Assembly: GCF_002272835.1 (NCBI RefSeq) | Contig: NZ_MLAO01000008.1 | Coordinates: 1-64,000 of the forward strand | Direction of reading: 5' to 3' | Length of the DNA: 64,000 nucleotides | Source: Helicobacter sp. 11S03491-1 | GTDB lineage: Bacteria; Campylobacterota; Campylobacteria; Campylobacterales; Helicobacteraceae | Shown here: positions 20,900 through 30,363 of the stretch, one piece after another | Position numbering within the stretch: position 1 is the first letter of the stretch | Layout: each line of letters begins with the position of its first letter | The notes under the pieces: model-generated | What the model was told of the DNA's origin: nothing | The model's database searches: none | What the model saw: only the letters and a program-made list of their open reading frames with translations | Position numbers and translations under genes: made by a program

Positions 20900-22255
20900 A
20901 TGAATAAATATCTGATTTCGGGTGTATTGGTATCATTTTTGAGTGTATCTTTAGTGTTTAATGGACTTTCTGCTAAGGAAGATCAAGGAAATGCCACAAC
21001 ACAACAACAAAGAATAGAGGCTTATAATAAGCTTACAAAAATTATCAATACGATTGAGGCTTATTATGTTGATGATATAAGCATTAACGATATTGTAAAT
21101 AAGGCTATTGAGGGTTTATTATCTAATTTGGATGCGCATTCGGCATATTTGACAGAAAAAAAATTCAAAGATTTGAGGGCACAAACTGATGGCGAATTTG
21201 GTGGGCTTGGAATTACAATTGGCATGAAAGATGGAGCTTTGACGATTATTGCTCCATTAGATGATACCCCGGCTCAAAAACAAGGTCTTAAAAGTGGTGA
21301 TGTGATTTTAAAGATTAATGATGAAAGCACTTTAAATATGAGTATTGATGATGCTGTGAATATCATGCGAGGTAAGCCAAAAACTTCTGTAAAACTTACT
21401 GTAGTCAGAAAAGGTGAAGCCAAGCCTTTAGAATTTACTATAGTTCGGGATATTATTAAGGTTAAATCAGTCCATGCAAGAAAAATAGAAGGGACAAAGT
21501 TTTTATATATCAGGGTTAATTCGTTTGATAAAAATGTTACACATAGCGTTGTAAATGAATTGAAAAAAGATCCCGATGTCCAAGGGATTGTTTTGGATTT
21601 GAGAAATAACCCCGGTGGGCTGCTCAATCAGGCAGTTGATTTATCGGATTTGTTTATCAAAAGCGGTGTGATTGTCTCTCAAAAAGGCAAAATTAAAGAA
21701 GAAAATATGGAATACAAAGCCAATGGAAAAGCCCCTTATCCTAATTTGCCTATTGTTGTTTTGGTAAATGGAGGGACTGCGAGTGCGAGTGAAATTGTTT
21801 CAGGAGCTTTGCAAGATCATAAGCGTGCTTTAATTGTAGGTGAAGATACTTTTGGAAAAGGGAGTGTTCAAGTTGTGCTTCCTATTGATAAAACAGAGGC
21901 AATTAAATTAACTACTGCAAAATATTACCTTCCAAGCGGCAGGACAATCCAAGCTGTTGGCATTAAGCCTGATATTCTTGTGCATCCGGGTGTAGTGCCT
22001 CAAAATGAGAGTAGTTTTGAAATCAAAGAAGCAGATTTGAGAAATCATCTTGAGAATGAGCTTCAAAAAGTAGATAAAAAAACTGAGAATAAAAACCCCG
22101 ATAGCAAAAAAGCAGAAAATAAAAAAACTGAGAATAAAAAAACAGAAGAACAAAAGCTTATCACCCAAAAAGATATCAACAATGATATTCAATTAAAATC
22201 CGGAATTGATATATTAAAGACTTGGAATATCATCAGATCGGCAAATAAAAAATAA
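20900..22255 (+). CDS. ctpA: C-terminal processing peptidase (S41)
   Basis: A 451-residue periplasmic Ser/Lys protease. Signal or anchor segment about 5-25, helical N-region, PDZ domain (about 95-180, GLGITIGMKDG), then the S41 core with catalytic Ser in GGTASASEIVSGAL and Lys in TFGKGSVQ. The C-terminal tail is unusual: about 45 residues rich in Lys, Glu and Asn with NKKTE-type repeats (about 395-425). It heads the run ctpA-purC-purS-purQ-SH3 gene, an order I also recall from Campylobacter jejuni (Cj0511-Cj0515). The substrate is unknown. Confidence 0.92.
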   Translation: MNKYLISGVLVSFLSVSLVFNGLSAKEDQGNATTQQQRIEAYNKLTKIINTIEAYYVDDISINDIVNKAIEGLLSNLDAHSAYLTEKKFKDLRAQTDGEFGGLGITIGMKDGALTIIAPLDDTPAQKQGLKSGDVILKINDESTLNMSIDDAVNIMRGKPKTSVKLTVVRKGEAKPLEFTIVRDIIKVKSVHARKIEGTKFLYIRVNSFDKNVTHSVVNELKKDPDVQGIVLDLRNNPGGLLNQAVDLSDLFIKSGVIVSQKGKIKEENMEYKANGKAPYPNLPIVVLVNGGTASASEIVSGALQDHKRALIVGEDTFGKGSVQVVLPIDKTEAIKLTTAKYYLPSGRTIQAVGIKPDILVHPGVVPQNESSFEIKEADLRNHLENELQKVDKKTENKNPDSKKAENKKTENKKTEEQKLITQKDINNDIQLKSGIDILKTWNIIRSANKK

Positions 22256-22264
22256 GGTAGCAAT

Positions 22265-22975
22265 ATGAATAAAGTAAGAATGCTTTATGAAGGTAAGGGT
22301 AAAAAGCTTTACAGCACATATGAAGAAGGTGTTTTGATAGCTGAATTTAAAGATGACTTAACTGCTTTTAATGCTGAAAAAAAAGGAAATGAGAGAGGTA
22401 AGGGGGAATTAAATTGTAAAATTAGTTCTTTTTTATTTGAAATACTTGAAAAACAGGGCATCAAAACTCATTATCTCAAAAGACTTGATGCTCAAAATAT
22501 TTTGTGTAAAAAAGTAGAAATTATCCCTATTGAAGTAGTTACAAGAAATATTGCCACAGGTTCAATTTCAAAACGTTTAGGCATTCAAGAAGGCAGTGTT
22601 TTTCCCTTTGGAGTTGTGGAGTTTTATTATAAAGATGATGCTTTAGGTGATCCAATTATCAATGATGAGCACTGTAAAATATTAGGTATTACAGATAAAC
22701 AAGAGGATTTGGAGTTTTTAAAATCCCAAGCAAGAAAAATAAATGCAATTTTAAAAGATTTTTTTGATACTAAAAATTTGAAACTGGTTGATTTCAAACT
22801 TGAATTTGGTAGAGATGATAAAGGAGAAATTATTCTTGCCGATGAAATTAGCCCTGATAGTTGTAGGTTTTGGGATAAAACTACAAATGAGAAATTAGAT
22901 AAAGATAGATTTAGACAGGACTTAGGAAATATAAAACTTGCCTATGAGGAAGTTTTAAGACGAATAGTGTCTTAA
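22265..22975 (+). CDS. purC: SAICAR synthase
   Basis: Phosphoribosylaminoimidazole-succinocarboxamide synthase, 236 residues, ATP-dependent condensation of CAIR with aspartate in purine synthesis. It has the N-terminal ATP loop [24 protein letters not shown], and [19 protein letters not shown]. It begins 9 bases after ctpA with AAGGT upstream, and purS and purQ follow directly. Confidence 0.96.
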   Translation: MNKVRMLYEGKGKKLYSTYEEGVLIAEFKDDLTAFNAEKKGNERGKGELNCKISSFLFEILEKQGIKTHYLKRLDAQNILCKKVEIIPIEVVTRNIATGSISKRLGIQEGSVFPFGVVEFYYKDDALGDPIINDEHCKILGITDKQEDLEFLKSQARKINAILKDFFDTKNLKLVDFKLEFGRDDKGEIILADEISPDSCRFWDKTTNEKLDKDRFRQDLGNIKLAYEEVLRRIVS

Positions 22976-22990
22976 TTAAGGGAGAGGCAG

Positions 22991-23236
22991 ATGGTTGTAG
23001 AAATTAGCGTAACATTAAAAGAGGGTGTTTTAGATCCTCAGGCAAAGGCTATTGATCATGCTTTGAAATCTTTGGGATTTTTGGATATAAAAAATGTTTC
23101 TTTGGGCAAAAAAATTATCCTTGAATTTGATCATCATAATAAACAGCAAGCTCTTTTGGAAGCTCAAAAAATGTCAGAGGAGCTTTTGGCAAATACAGTT
23201 ATAGAAGATTATTTTATTCATGTCAGGGAAAAATAA
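22991..23236 (+). CDS. purS: FGAM synthase subunit PurS
   Basis: An 81-residue small subunit that links PurQ and PurL in the three-part formylglycinamidine synthase. It has the typical fold sequence KEGVLDPQAKAIDHALKSLG and ends FIHVREK. AGGGAG lies before the ATG and the stop is one base before purQ. The large subunit purL is not in the window. Confidence 0.93.
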   Translation: MVVEISVTLKEGVLDPQAKAIDHALKSLGFLDIKNVSLGKKIILEFDHHNKQQALLEAQKMSEELLANTVIEDYFIHVREK

Positions 23237-23237
23237 A

Positions 23238-23897
23238 ATGGTATCTATCTTGCAATTTCCCGGTACAAATTGCGAAAGAGACATGCTTTATGCTTATAGT
23301 GAAATCTTAGGTGCCCAAAGTGCAATTGTTTGGCACAAAAACGAAGAACTACCTCAAAATACAAAACTTGTAGTCATACCCGGTGGATTTAGCTATGGAG
23401 ATTATCTCAGAAGTGGGGCAATTGCTCGATTTTCGCCTATTATGAAAAGCGTGGTAAATTATGCTCAAAATGGAGGGATTGTTTTGGGAATTTGCAATGG
23501 TTTTCAGATTTTGACAGAATCAAGGCTTTTGCCCGGAGTCTTGAAACGCAATGACGGATTGTCTTTTGTCTCAAAAAAACAAAATCTTAAGGTTGTCTGC
23601 AATGACAATAAGTTTTTAGCTTCTTATGACTTAAATCAAGTTATTTCTATGCCTATTGCCCATGCTGATGGGAATTATTATGTTGATAAAGAAACTTTAG
23701 AATTTATGGAAAAAAATCATCAAATTTTACTTCAATATGTTGATAATCCCAATGGATCATTATCTTCAATCGCAGGAATATGTAATAAAGAAAAAAATGT
23801 TTTTGGTCTAATGCCTCACCCTGAACGTGCTATAGAATCTATTCTTGGAAGCAGCGATGGTTTAGAAATGTTGCGTTCATTGCTTTGGGAAGTTTGA
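23238..23897 (+). CDS. purQ: FGAM synthase glutaminase subunit PurQ
   Basis: A 219-residue class I glutamine amidotransferase that feeds ammonia to PurL. The nucleophile Cys is in GICNGFQIL, and the His/Glu pair is in MPHPERA near the C-terminus. The ATG at 23238 lies one base after the purS stop with AGGG upstream; the longer frame from 23220 would overlap purS and add six residues. The stop overlaps the next start (TGATG), so translation is likely coupled. Confidence 0.95.
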   Translation: MVSILQFPGTNCERDMLYAYSEILGAQSAIVWHKNEELPQNTKLVVIPGGFSYGDYLRSGAIARFSPIMKSVVNYAQNGGIVLGICNGFQILTESRLLPGVLKRNDGLSFVSKKQNLKVVCNDNKFLASYDLNQVISMPIAHADGNYYVDKETLEFMEKNHQILLQYVDNPNGSLSSIAGICNKEKNVFGLMPHPERAIESILGSSDGLEMLRSLLWEV

Positions 23898-25000
23898 TGA
23901 AAAAGATTTTATATCTATTTTTTTGTTTGTATTTATTGGGCATTTTGAATATTGTCTGTGCGCAAGATGATTCTAGCCAAAATCGAGCAAAAATTATTTA
24001 TATCAAAATTCCTGATTCTCAAGTATTTAATAAACCTGTTTATATTGGCGAGAGTATTCAAGTTACTTATAGCCTTCTTTTGTTCTCAAATGCGAGATTT
24101 GTGGGGACAGAGTTTGTTGGAGGGATTGACACTCATAAATTAGTTTTGAAAAACCCCGATACAAAGTGGAAACTCACAAGTGATGGTTCTTATAAGGCTA
24201 TCTATGAATACAAGATTAAATCTCTTGATGCTTCAATCCCACCCCTAAAGGTAATGGCGATTTCAAGCGATGGGGATTATAGTGATTCTTCCATTGCTCC
24301 GGCAATTAATTTGAATGTCATTGATTTGTATCAAAATCAAAAATATGCAGGCGTAGTTGCCAGCGAGTTTGATATTCTTGGATACAAAACAAAAACCTAT
24401 GATAATCTCAATAATATTTTAGTTTTTGAAGCAGAAGCAAGGCAGTCAAATTTGGAAGATTTGAAGCTTCCTGATATTGTCAAACAAGGATTTGAGAGTA
24501 TTCATGTTGGAGATGAGTCTTCTGATGGAATTTATTATTGTATCATCCCCAAGAATGTCCAAAATATTTCTTTTGAGTATTTTTCTTTAAAAGACAACCG
24601 CTTCAAAGATGTTACTTTGCCTATTATTGCAAGTGATGATACTATCAGCACTCAAGATGATATAAAACCAAAAAATAATTTTCTTTTGTTTTCAAATTTA
24701 GTTACTGTTGGATTCATGATAGTATTTTTGATTCTCTATTTTTTACTTGGAAGGAAAAGGATTTTCTTAATTATTTTTGGATTATTTTTAATTTATTTAC
24801 TTTGGAATATTTTTTCCAGGCATGAGGCGGTTTTGCTTGCGAATAAGCATATTCGTATTTTGCCTACTTATAATTCAACTATATTAGAAACTACAAAATC
24901 AAATATGGAAGTTGAAGTAATTGGCAAACATGATCAATATTATAAAATTGTTACTAATGATGATAAAGTAGGATGGGTAAATAAAAATGATGTTAAATAA
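23897..25000 (+). CDS. Exported protein with BatD-like N-region and C-terminal SH3 domain
   Basis: A protein of about 367 residues: signal peptide (about 1-23, ending CAQ), an Ig-like exported region of about 230 residues resembling BatD/oxygen-tolerance proteins ([15 protein letters not shown]), two membrane helices (about 255-305), and a bacterial SH3-like domain at the C-terminus (about 315-367, ending [11 protein letters not shown]). The function is not known. C. jejuni has a gene of this kind after purQ. It overlaps both purQ and plsC, so it is part of the operon although it has no purine role I can see. Confidence 0.7.
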   Translation: MKKILYLFFCLYLLGILNIVCAQDDSSQNRAKIIYIKIPDSQVFNKPVYIGESIQVTYSLLLFSNARFVGTEFVGGIDTHKLVLKNPDTKWKLTSDGSYKAIYEYKIKSLDASIPPLKVMAISSDGDYSDSSIAPAINLNVIDLYQNQKYAGVVASEFDILGYKTKTYDNLNNILVFEAEARQSNLEDLKLPDIVKQGFESIHVGDESSDGIYYCIIPKNVQNISFEYFSLKDNRFKDVTLPIIASDDTISTQDDIKPKNNFLLFSNLVTVGFMIVFLILYFLLGRKRIFLIIFGLFLIYLLWNIFSRHEAVLLANKHIRILPTYNSTILETTKSNMEVEVIGKHDQYYKIVTNDDKVGWVNKNDVK

Positions 25001-25685
25001 ATTAAAGGGCATTTATGCTAGCTTAGTGATAGCTGCCGGTTTAGCTGTGATTATTTTTTTTATTTTTTGGACAAAAAAAAATCATAACGGAAGATTTTTT
25101 AGGAAGTGGTGTCGGTTTTTTTTTCCATTATGCAGGATAAAAATAGAAAAGATCGGAGATTTTGATAGAAGCGCAACATTGATTGTCATGAATCATCAGA
25201 GTTATAGTGATATTATTTGTTTAGAGGGTTTTCATCCTGATAATATTTGTTGGGTAGCCAAAAAAGAATTAGGAGAGATTCCTTTTTATGGCTATGCTTT
25301 GAGGGGACCTGAAATGATACTTATAGACAGAGAGGACAAAAAAGGTTTGACTTTTTTATTTAAAGAAGCAAAAAAAAGGCTCGATCAACATAGGCCCTTG
25401 ATTATATTTCCTGAGGGCACAAGAAGCAAGGGAGGTGAAAAATTTTTACCCTTTAAGCTTGGAGCTAAAATTTTAGCAGAGAAATTTAATCTCAAAATCC
25501 AGCCTATTGTGCTTGTCAATACAAGAAAGATTTATAGCTCTCAACCATTAGAGTCAGCAAGCAATGTTGCCAGAATGGTTATTATGGACACTTTTATGCC
25601 CGAAAATGGAAGCAATTGGTATGAGCGTTTAGAATCTCAAATGCAGGAAGTTTATCTTAAGCACTACAAGGAACTTAATTCTTAG
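24987..25685 (+). CDS. plsC: 1-acyl-sn-glycerol-3-phosphate acyltransferase
   Basis: A 232-residue membrane acyltransferase that makes phosphatidic acid from lysophosphatidic acid. The catalytic NHQSYSD (HX4D) box is at about 68-74 and the FPEGTRSKG glycerol-phosphate box at about 146-154. One N-terminal membrane helix (about 8-26). The start overlaps the SH3-protein gene by 14 bases, and two consecutive ATGs make the first residue uncertain by one codon. Last gene of the operon. Confidence 0.93.
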   Translation: MMLNKLKGIYASLVIAAGLAVIIFFIFWTKKNHNGRFFRKWCRFFFPLCRIKIEKIGDFDRSATLIVMNHQSYSDIICLEGFHPDNICWVAKKELGEIPFYGYALRGPEMILIDREDKKGLTFLFKEAKKRLDQHRPLIIFPEGTRSKGGEKFLPFKLGAKILAEKFNLKIQPIVLVNTRKIYSSQPLESASNVARMVIMDTFMPENGSNWYERLESQMQEVYLKHYKELNS

Positions 25686-25789
25686 TTGAATTTTATTTTA
25701 TTTATAGTAAAATAAAGACATAGAGTCTCATCATAAACAAAAAAGTGGGTGTGTCTCAAAATTCATTTATAGACGAAACAGCAACTCAA

Positions 25790-25865
25790 GGGGTGTTAGC
25801 TCAGTTGGGAGAGCGCGACGCTGGCAGCGTCGAGGTCAGCGGTTCGATCCCGCTACACTCCACCA
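25790..25865 (+). tRNA. tRNA-Ala (anticodon GGC)
   Basis: A complete cloverleaf of 76 bases including an encoded CCA. The acceptor GGGGTGT pairs with ACACTCC, the anticodon stem CGACG/CGTCG encloses CTGGCAG with anticodon GGC, and the T-loop is TTCGATC. The decayed restriction-modification genes lie immediately downstream. Confidence 0.95.
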
Positions 25866-26283
25866 TTATAACTTTTCTTTTCATCTTCGTTCATAGTATA
25901 TTATCTTTCACTCATACCCATTAGCTTCGTCATATACGATATTTCTTTGTCCTTTTTTCTATATTGGTGTATAAAATTTTTTTGGGGTTACACTTTTAAT
26001 ATGGGTTTATTAAAAAATAACTCTCTAGCTTTTATTGTTATTTCTCAAATCTTATCTCCTGTTGTTAAAAATCATTACCCTAAAATTACAGATGAAAAAT
26101 TTTAGGAGAATTATTAAGATGTATAGATGCTTATTCTAACTCCTTGTTAATAAGAACAGTTTTTGGCATTTTGTTGCTTTAATCCCTTTGCTTTCAGGGA
26201 ATCTTTGTAGACTCAAATGGAGTTTTATTGGTGAGTATTTTAAATGAAGTTAAGACTTTCATTTATTAGGGAGAGTGGGTTTT
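25866..26283. other. Non-coding stretch after tRNA-Ala
   Basis: About 420 bases with no intact gene. On the minus strand short open pieces alternate between frames with many stops, as expected if the 3' part of the nuclease gene starting at 26592 has decayed. I cannot identify any piece with confidence. Confidence 0.4.
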
Positions 26284-26592
26284 TCATTCTGTAAAAAATT
26301 CTAAAAAACCAATGATGGGAGAGTCTTTGAATAAAGCCTTAAAAAATATGGGTTTTAGTGATGAACAAACAAAATTTTTATATTTATTAGGATCGTTGTA
26401 AAAATCAGATTCATAAAAATATGTCATGGAATAAATTGCACAGATATTTGCCAGGTTTCTTCTTGTTTTGGAATCTCCATAGATTGCCCCCATCTTAGAA
26501 TCAAGATAACGCAACAATAGGCTGTGATCAAATATATTTTGATAATTATTTAAAAAATCGTCTTTTAAAATTTGTTTTATGAAATTTTTCAT
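26284..26592 (-). pseudogene. Truncated putative type II restriction endonuclease (N-terminal part)
   Basis: A 102-residue open frame starting MKNFIKQILKDDF and containing KTRRNLANICAIYSMTYFY, a pattern I associate with N-terminal regions of some type II restriction enzymes. It begins 8 bases after the stop of the ruined methyltransferase, in the same orientation, as in a restriction-modification operon. At 102 residues it lacks a plausible nuclease core (no PD-D/ExK seen), so it is probably a truncated remnant. The nuclease assignment is inference from context. Confidence 0.5.
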
Positions 26593-26600
26593 TGGAATTT

Positions 26601-27406
26601 CTAATAATAAATTTTATCCGGCAAATGATATTGCTTTATTTTTGGCATTATATTTTTTGAATTAATAATATTACATCTTTTATAGCCAATTTCGCAATAT
26701 TGTGGATTTAACTCAATTCCAATGCCATTATCTCTTCAAATCATTTGCAACTTTGATTGTAGTAAAACTTCCGCTAAAAGGATCTGATACTATGTCATTA
26801 ATATTGCCGGAAGCCTTTATTATTCGTTCTAATAACTTTTCCGGTTTTTGTGTTGGGTGATTTTGGTATTCTTTCATTCTGAAGCGAACTTTTGTAAAAT
26901 TCCATACATTGCCCGGAACCTTTTGAGTATTATATAGTTGGGGTGTTTTTTCGATAATCTATCAGTTTTCTTTTAGCCCCTAGTTTTTGCTTCTATCATT
27001 ATTTCATCCGCATTAAAAGTATAGCTATTCTTACTGCTTTTATTAATCATTAAAATTGGTTCATATAAAGAGCCAAATATTTTTTAGATTGGACGCTTGA
27101 ACTATCATAACTCCAAATAATTCTTGAGAGAACATTGTAATTTTCACTTACAAAAACATCTAAAAATGGTATAAATTGTGTAGCGGTCATAAAATACATC
27201 GTTCCATTGTCTTTTAAAATCCGCATACACTCATTTATCCATGTTTTACACCAATTAATATAATCTTTTGTGCAATTCCATTTGTCTCTGTTATTGCCAA
27301 AATTTTTATCAATATTATAAGGAGGATCAGCAAAAATCAAAGCAATAGACTTATCTTTTATAAACTTTAATTTTTTTATATAACGAAGAGATAGGGTGGT
27401 TTGAAT
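26601..27406 (-). pseudogene. Frameshifted beta-class N6-adenine DNA methyltransferase
   Basis: Reading across frames recovers the methyltransferase in order: KDKSIALIFADPPYNIDKNF (catalytic DPPY motif IV), then a piece containing AKRKLIDYRK, KVPGNVWNFTKVRFRMKEY, HPTQKPEKLLERIIKAS, SDPFSGSFTT (motif I) and NGIGIELNPQYCEIGYKR. At least four frame breaks separate them (near 27050, 26980, 26940 and 26740), and the start is lost. Motif order and wording resemble the YhdJ-like beta-class enzymes. It would have methylated adenine and protected DNA from the nuclease fragment that follows. It is not functional as read. Confidence 0.8.
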
Positions 27407-27763
27407 TTAAATCCAATATTCCCAAACTTTGTTTTTATGATTCTTTGTAATATTTTGAAACAAAAAGTTTTGGAAGTTCATGAAGTCAATGATTGGGTTG
27501 GTTTTTAAGCTAAGTGTTGAATATCAAATATTAATAATTTAGTCGGTATTTGCCTTGATTGTTTTGCTTATTAATTATTATTAATATCAAAAATGAAGTA
27601 GTCATCATTTTTGATAAATTTATATTTCATCATTTGAATACCTCTTTTTTTCAATAAATCTCTAAAATATCTAATTGCAATAAATTATTATTCTCATTAA
27701 GAAATTCATTAAATTTATGATAATATTTTTATTTTAATTTTTAATAGATTTTAGGAGAATAAT
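27407..27763. other. Non-coding stretch before the sulfatase-type gene
   Basis: About 360 very AT-rich bases. A 19-codon minus-strand frame beginning MMKYKFIKNDDYFIFDINN (from about 27632) runs quickly into stops and may be another decayed piece. No RNA gene is seen. The promoter of the next gene should lie in the last 100 bases. Confidence 0.4.
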
Positions 27764-29413
27764 TTGATTTTGGATAAGAGATTTTATATTTTTATTTTGA
27801 TAAATATTATTGTTGAACTCTTTACCCCTTTTATCAAAGTAAGTAATTACACTCGAGTAGTGCTTTATAGCTTTATTTTTATATTAGCAATATATTTTTT
27901 ATTAGATTTTATAAAATCCAATAAATTAAGGCATATTTTTAAAAATATTATCACGTTGTGTTGTATGGTTGTGGGTTTTATAGATTTATTTTGTATTTTT
28001 AATTTCAATACATCTATTTCAGTAGGTATCGCGGATGTGTTTATTTCTACTCAAAAAAATGAGGCAATAAATTTTTTGAGATTTTATTTTGAAATGCCAA
28101 ATAATATTATTTTGCTTGTAGTGTATGTTGTTATTTGCACCCTATTTTTTCTAATAAAAAAGGATTTTATTTTAAAAATAAATAAAAAGTTTGTAGGAAT
28201 TTTTTTGGCTATCGTCATTGTTGTTTTAGCAGGATTGACCATTAGAGATTATATAAAAAGCAACACTTATGTAAAACGCGGTCTTCATACAATTGAAAAA
28301 TTTGCTCAATTGGTTAATGTTACTAATATAATCTATTCTTTGGGTGTTGCTATGCATAATCAGAATAATTATAAGCAAGTTATGCAAACAAGTTTTGAGA
28401 TCCCACAAGGATATATATTGGCAAATGATGCCAATATTCCTAATATTGTTGTTCTTATAGGAGAGAGTGCTTCAAAAGATTTCATGCATATTTATGGTTA
28501 TGGTTTAGAGAATACGCCCAACCTGAACAGGGCTTTAGAAGATGGCAATTTATTTGTATTCAATAATGTAATAGCTCCGGCAGCAAACACAGCCAGTGTA
28601 TTTGAGACAATATTAAACTTTAGTGATTATGAAAATAAAGAAGTGCCTTGGTATAACCAAATGAATGTTTTGGATATTATGAAAATGGCAGGGTATAAGA
28701 CTTTATGGTTTTCTAATCAAGAAAGGGTAAGCGTTTGGGGAAGTGCGCCTACAGCTTTATCAACTCGAGCAGATTCTTCGTTTTGGACACAATTAGGAAA
28801 TAATTTTCTTAATGAATATGATGAAAAATTAATCTCTTTATATCAAAATCATAAACATAATTTGAGTGATAAAAATTTCATTATTTTTCACTTGATGGGC
28901 TCTCATTTACCTTATGGGATTAGATTTCCGGGTTCTTATGGCAAATTCAAACCCGGTGATATTGATTCTAAAAATTTACATATAGTCCATAAAAATGCTC
29001 TCAAAATACTCAGTGATTATGCCAATTCTATATTATATACAGATGATGTTCTCAATGAGATTTTCAATCTTTTTAAAAATACAGATTCGATTATTTTTTA
29101 TTTTAGCGATCATGCCCAAGATATTTTTCAGAGTGGGAATACTGTTGGGCATAAATGCGATAATTATGGCGTAGAAATACCTTTTATGATTTTTGTAACT
29201 GATGAATTTAAGAAAAATCATCCGGATAAAATCAATCTGATAAAAAATGCTCTCAATAAACCCTTTATGAATGATGATTTTATTCAGTCTTTTTTGCCAT
29301 TAATAGGTATTAAGACAAAAGATAGCATTGAATCTAAAAATATTTTCAGTCCTCATTTTGATACAAAGCGAAAAAGGATTTATTGTGGGAATATGGATTA
29401 TGATAAACAATAA
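27764..29413 (+). CDS. EptA/CptA-type phosphoethanolamine transferase
   Basis: A 549-residue inner-membrane enzyme with five N-terminal helices (about 5-165) and a periplasmic sulfatase-fold domain. The nucleophile Thr sits in PAANTASVFET, with the metal-site sequences LIGESASKDFMHIYGYG, FHLMGSHLPY and FYFSDHAQDIF. Such enzymes add phosphoethanolamine to lipid A or core sugars; the family also modifies flagellar rods in Campylobacter. It begins with TTG behind a good AGGAG. Phosphoethanolamine addition to lipid A lowers susceptibility to cationic peptides in other bacteria; the substrate here is not proven. Confidence 0.85.
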   Translation: MILDKRFYIFILINIIVELFTPFIKVSNYTRVVLYSFIFILAIYFLLDFIKSNKLRHIFKNIITLCCMVVGFIDLFCIFNFNTSISVGIADVFISTQKNEAINFLRFYFEMPNNIILLVVYVVICTLFFLIKKDFILKINKKFVGIFLAIVIVVLAGLTIRDYIKSNTYVKRGLHTIEKFAQLVNVTNIIYSLGVAMHNQNNYKQVMQTSFEIPQGYILANDANIPNIVVLIGESASKDFMHIYGYGLENTPNLNRALEDGNLFVFNNVIAPAANTASVFETILNFSDYENKEVPWYNQMNVLDIMKMAGYKTLWFSNQERVSVWGSAPTALSTRADSSFWTQLGNNFLNEYDEKLISLYQNHKHNLSDKNFIIFHLMGSHLPYGIRFPGSYGKFKPGDIDSKNLHIVHKNALKILSDYANSILYTDDVLNEIFNLFKNTDSIIFYFSDHAQDIFQSGNTVGHKCDNYGVEIPFMIFVTDEFKKNHPDKINLIKNALNKPFMNDDFIQSFLPLIGIKTKDSIESKNIFSPHFDTKRKRIYCGNMDYDKQ

Positions 29414-29515
29414 GCATTTCTTTATTGCCGGATTTATTTATCTTTAAGATAAGAATTTTGCAAAATAAAATGCTATTTTGGGTAATAACTTTGAATTTTT
29501 GTTTTTAAAGGAATG

Positions 29516-29553
29516 ATTTTAAGGAACCTGGGTTTTGGGCAATTCCTTAAAAT
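29516..29553. terminator. Inverted repeat between convergent genes
   Basis: Exact 11-base arms ATTTTAAGGAA (29516-29526) and TTCCTTAAAAT (29543-29553) with a 16-base loop, between the phosphoethanolamine transferase (+) and the TtcA-like gene (-). The A/T-rich outer ends give a short T-run on both strands, so a bidirectional terminator is plausible. Confidence 0.5.
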
Positions 29554-29561
29554 CTTGTAAA

Positions 29562-30353
29562 TTAAATGTTAAAATAGTTTTTGTCGCTAAAGCTTTGGGC
29601 ATGGAGATTGCAAAAGGCATTTTTGAGAGAATGAAAAAAATCAGGATTTGATTTTTCTAAACCGCAGAGAAAATTTTTAGTTGTAACTCTTGCGATAGGA
29701 GGTTTGTCTGAATCAGGTTGCTTGGCAGGGCAATTGCAATCAGGAGCTGTAGGAATATTTTGAGATTGAACGAAATCAATGCTTTGCCTCTCTCGTATGT
29801 GTATAAGAGGACGAATTACATGAAGTCCATTTTCTGCTTGATAGATAGGCGACATACTGCGCAACATTCCATTGTAAGTAAGATTCATAAAAAAACTCTC
29901 AGCCGCATCATCAAGATGATGAGCAATAGCGACTTTATTATAACCCATCTCAAGTGCTTTAGCATAAAGAGCCCCGCGTCGCATTCGTGAGCAAAAACTA
30001 CAATAAGAGCTTCCTGTGCGGCGTTTTTGTTTGATTGTATCAGCAATGTTTGTATGGTAAATCTCATGAGGGATACCTTGTTTTTGGCAAATTTGTGTAA
30101 GCCAATCAAATTGTTCTCCAAGTCCATAATGGATTGTGATGGCTTGAAATTCGAAATCAAAAGGCGCATGACGTTTCATTCTCTCTAAAATACATGCCAA
30201 CAAGATAGAGTCTTTACCCCCGCTTAACCCTAATAAAACCTTATCTCCTTCTTTGATGAGTCCATATTGTGCATTAGTCCTGCCTACAGTATTGAGAATT
30301 TTTTTACTGATTTGGTATTTTTGTGTTTGAGAATCTAAAAGTATTTTATCCAT
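29562..30353 (-). CDS. TtcA-like PP-loop tRNA thiolation protein
   Basis: A 263-residue PP-loop ATPase. The loop LGLSGGKDSILL (about 37-48) binds ATP, SYCSFCSRMRRG gives the CxxC pair of the TtcA group, and a second CNCPA motif lies near residue 207. TtcA thiolates cytidine-32 in some tRNAs with an iron-sulfur cluster. ATG 30353 has AAAGG 7 bases upstream; the in-frame ATG 12 codons earlier overlaps the MFS gene and lacks a site. H. pylori has a homologue in the same position beside an MFS transporter. Confidence 0.8.
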   Translation of the reverse strand: MDKILLDSQTQKYQISKKILNTVGRTNAQYGLIKEGDKVLLGLSGGKDSILLACILERMKRHAPFDFEFQAITIHYGLGEQFDWLTQICQKQGIPHEIYHTNIADTIKQKRRTGSSYCSFCSRMRRGALYAKALEMGYNKVAIAHHLDDAAESFFMNLTYNGMLRSMSPIYQAENGLHVIRPLIHIRERQSIDFVQSQNIPTAPDCNCPAKQPDSDKPPIARVTTKNFLCGLEKSNPDFFHSLKNAFCNLHAQSFSDKNYFNI

Positions 30354-30363
30354 ATTTTGACCT

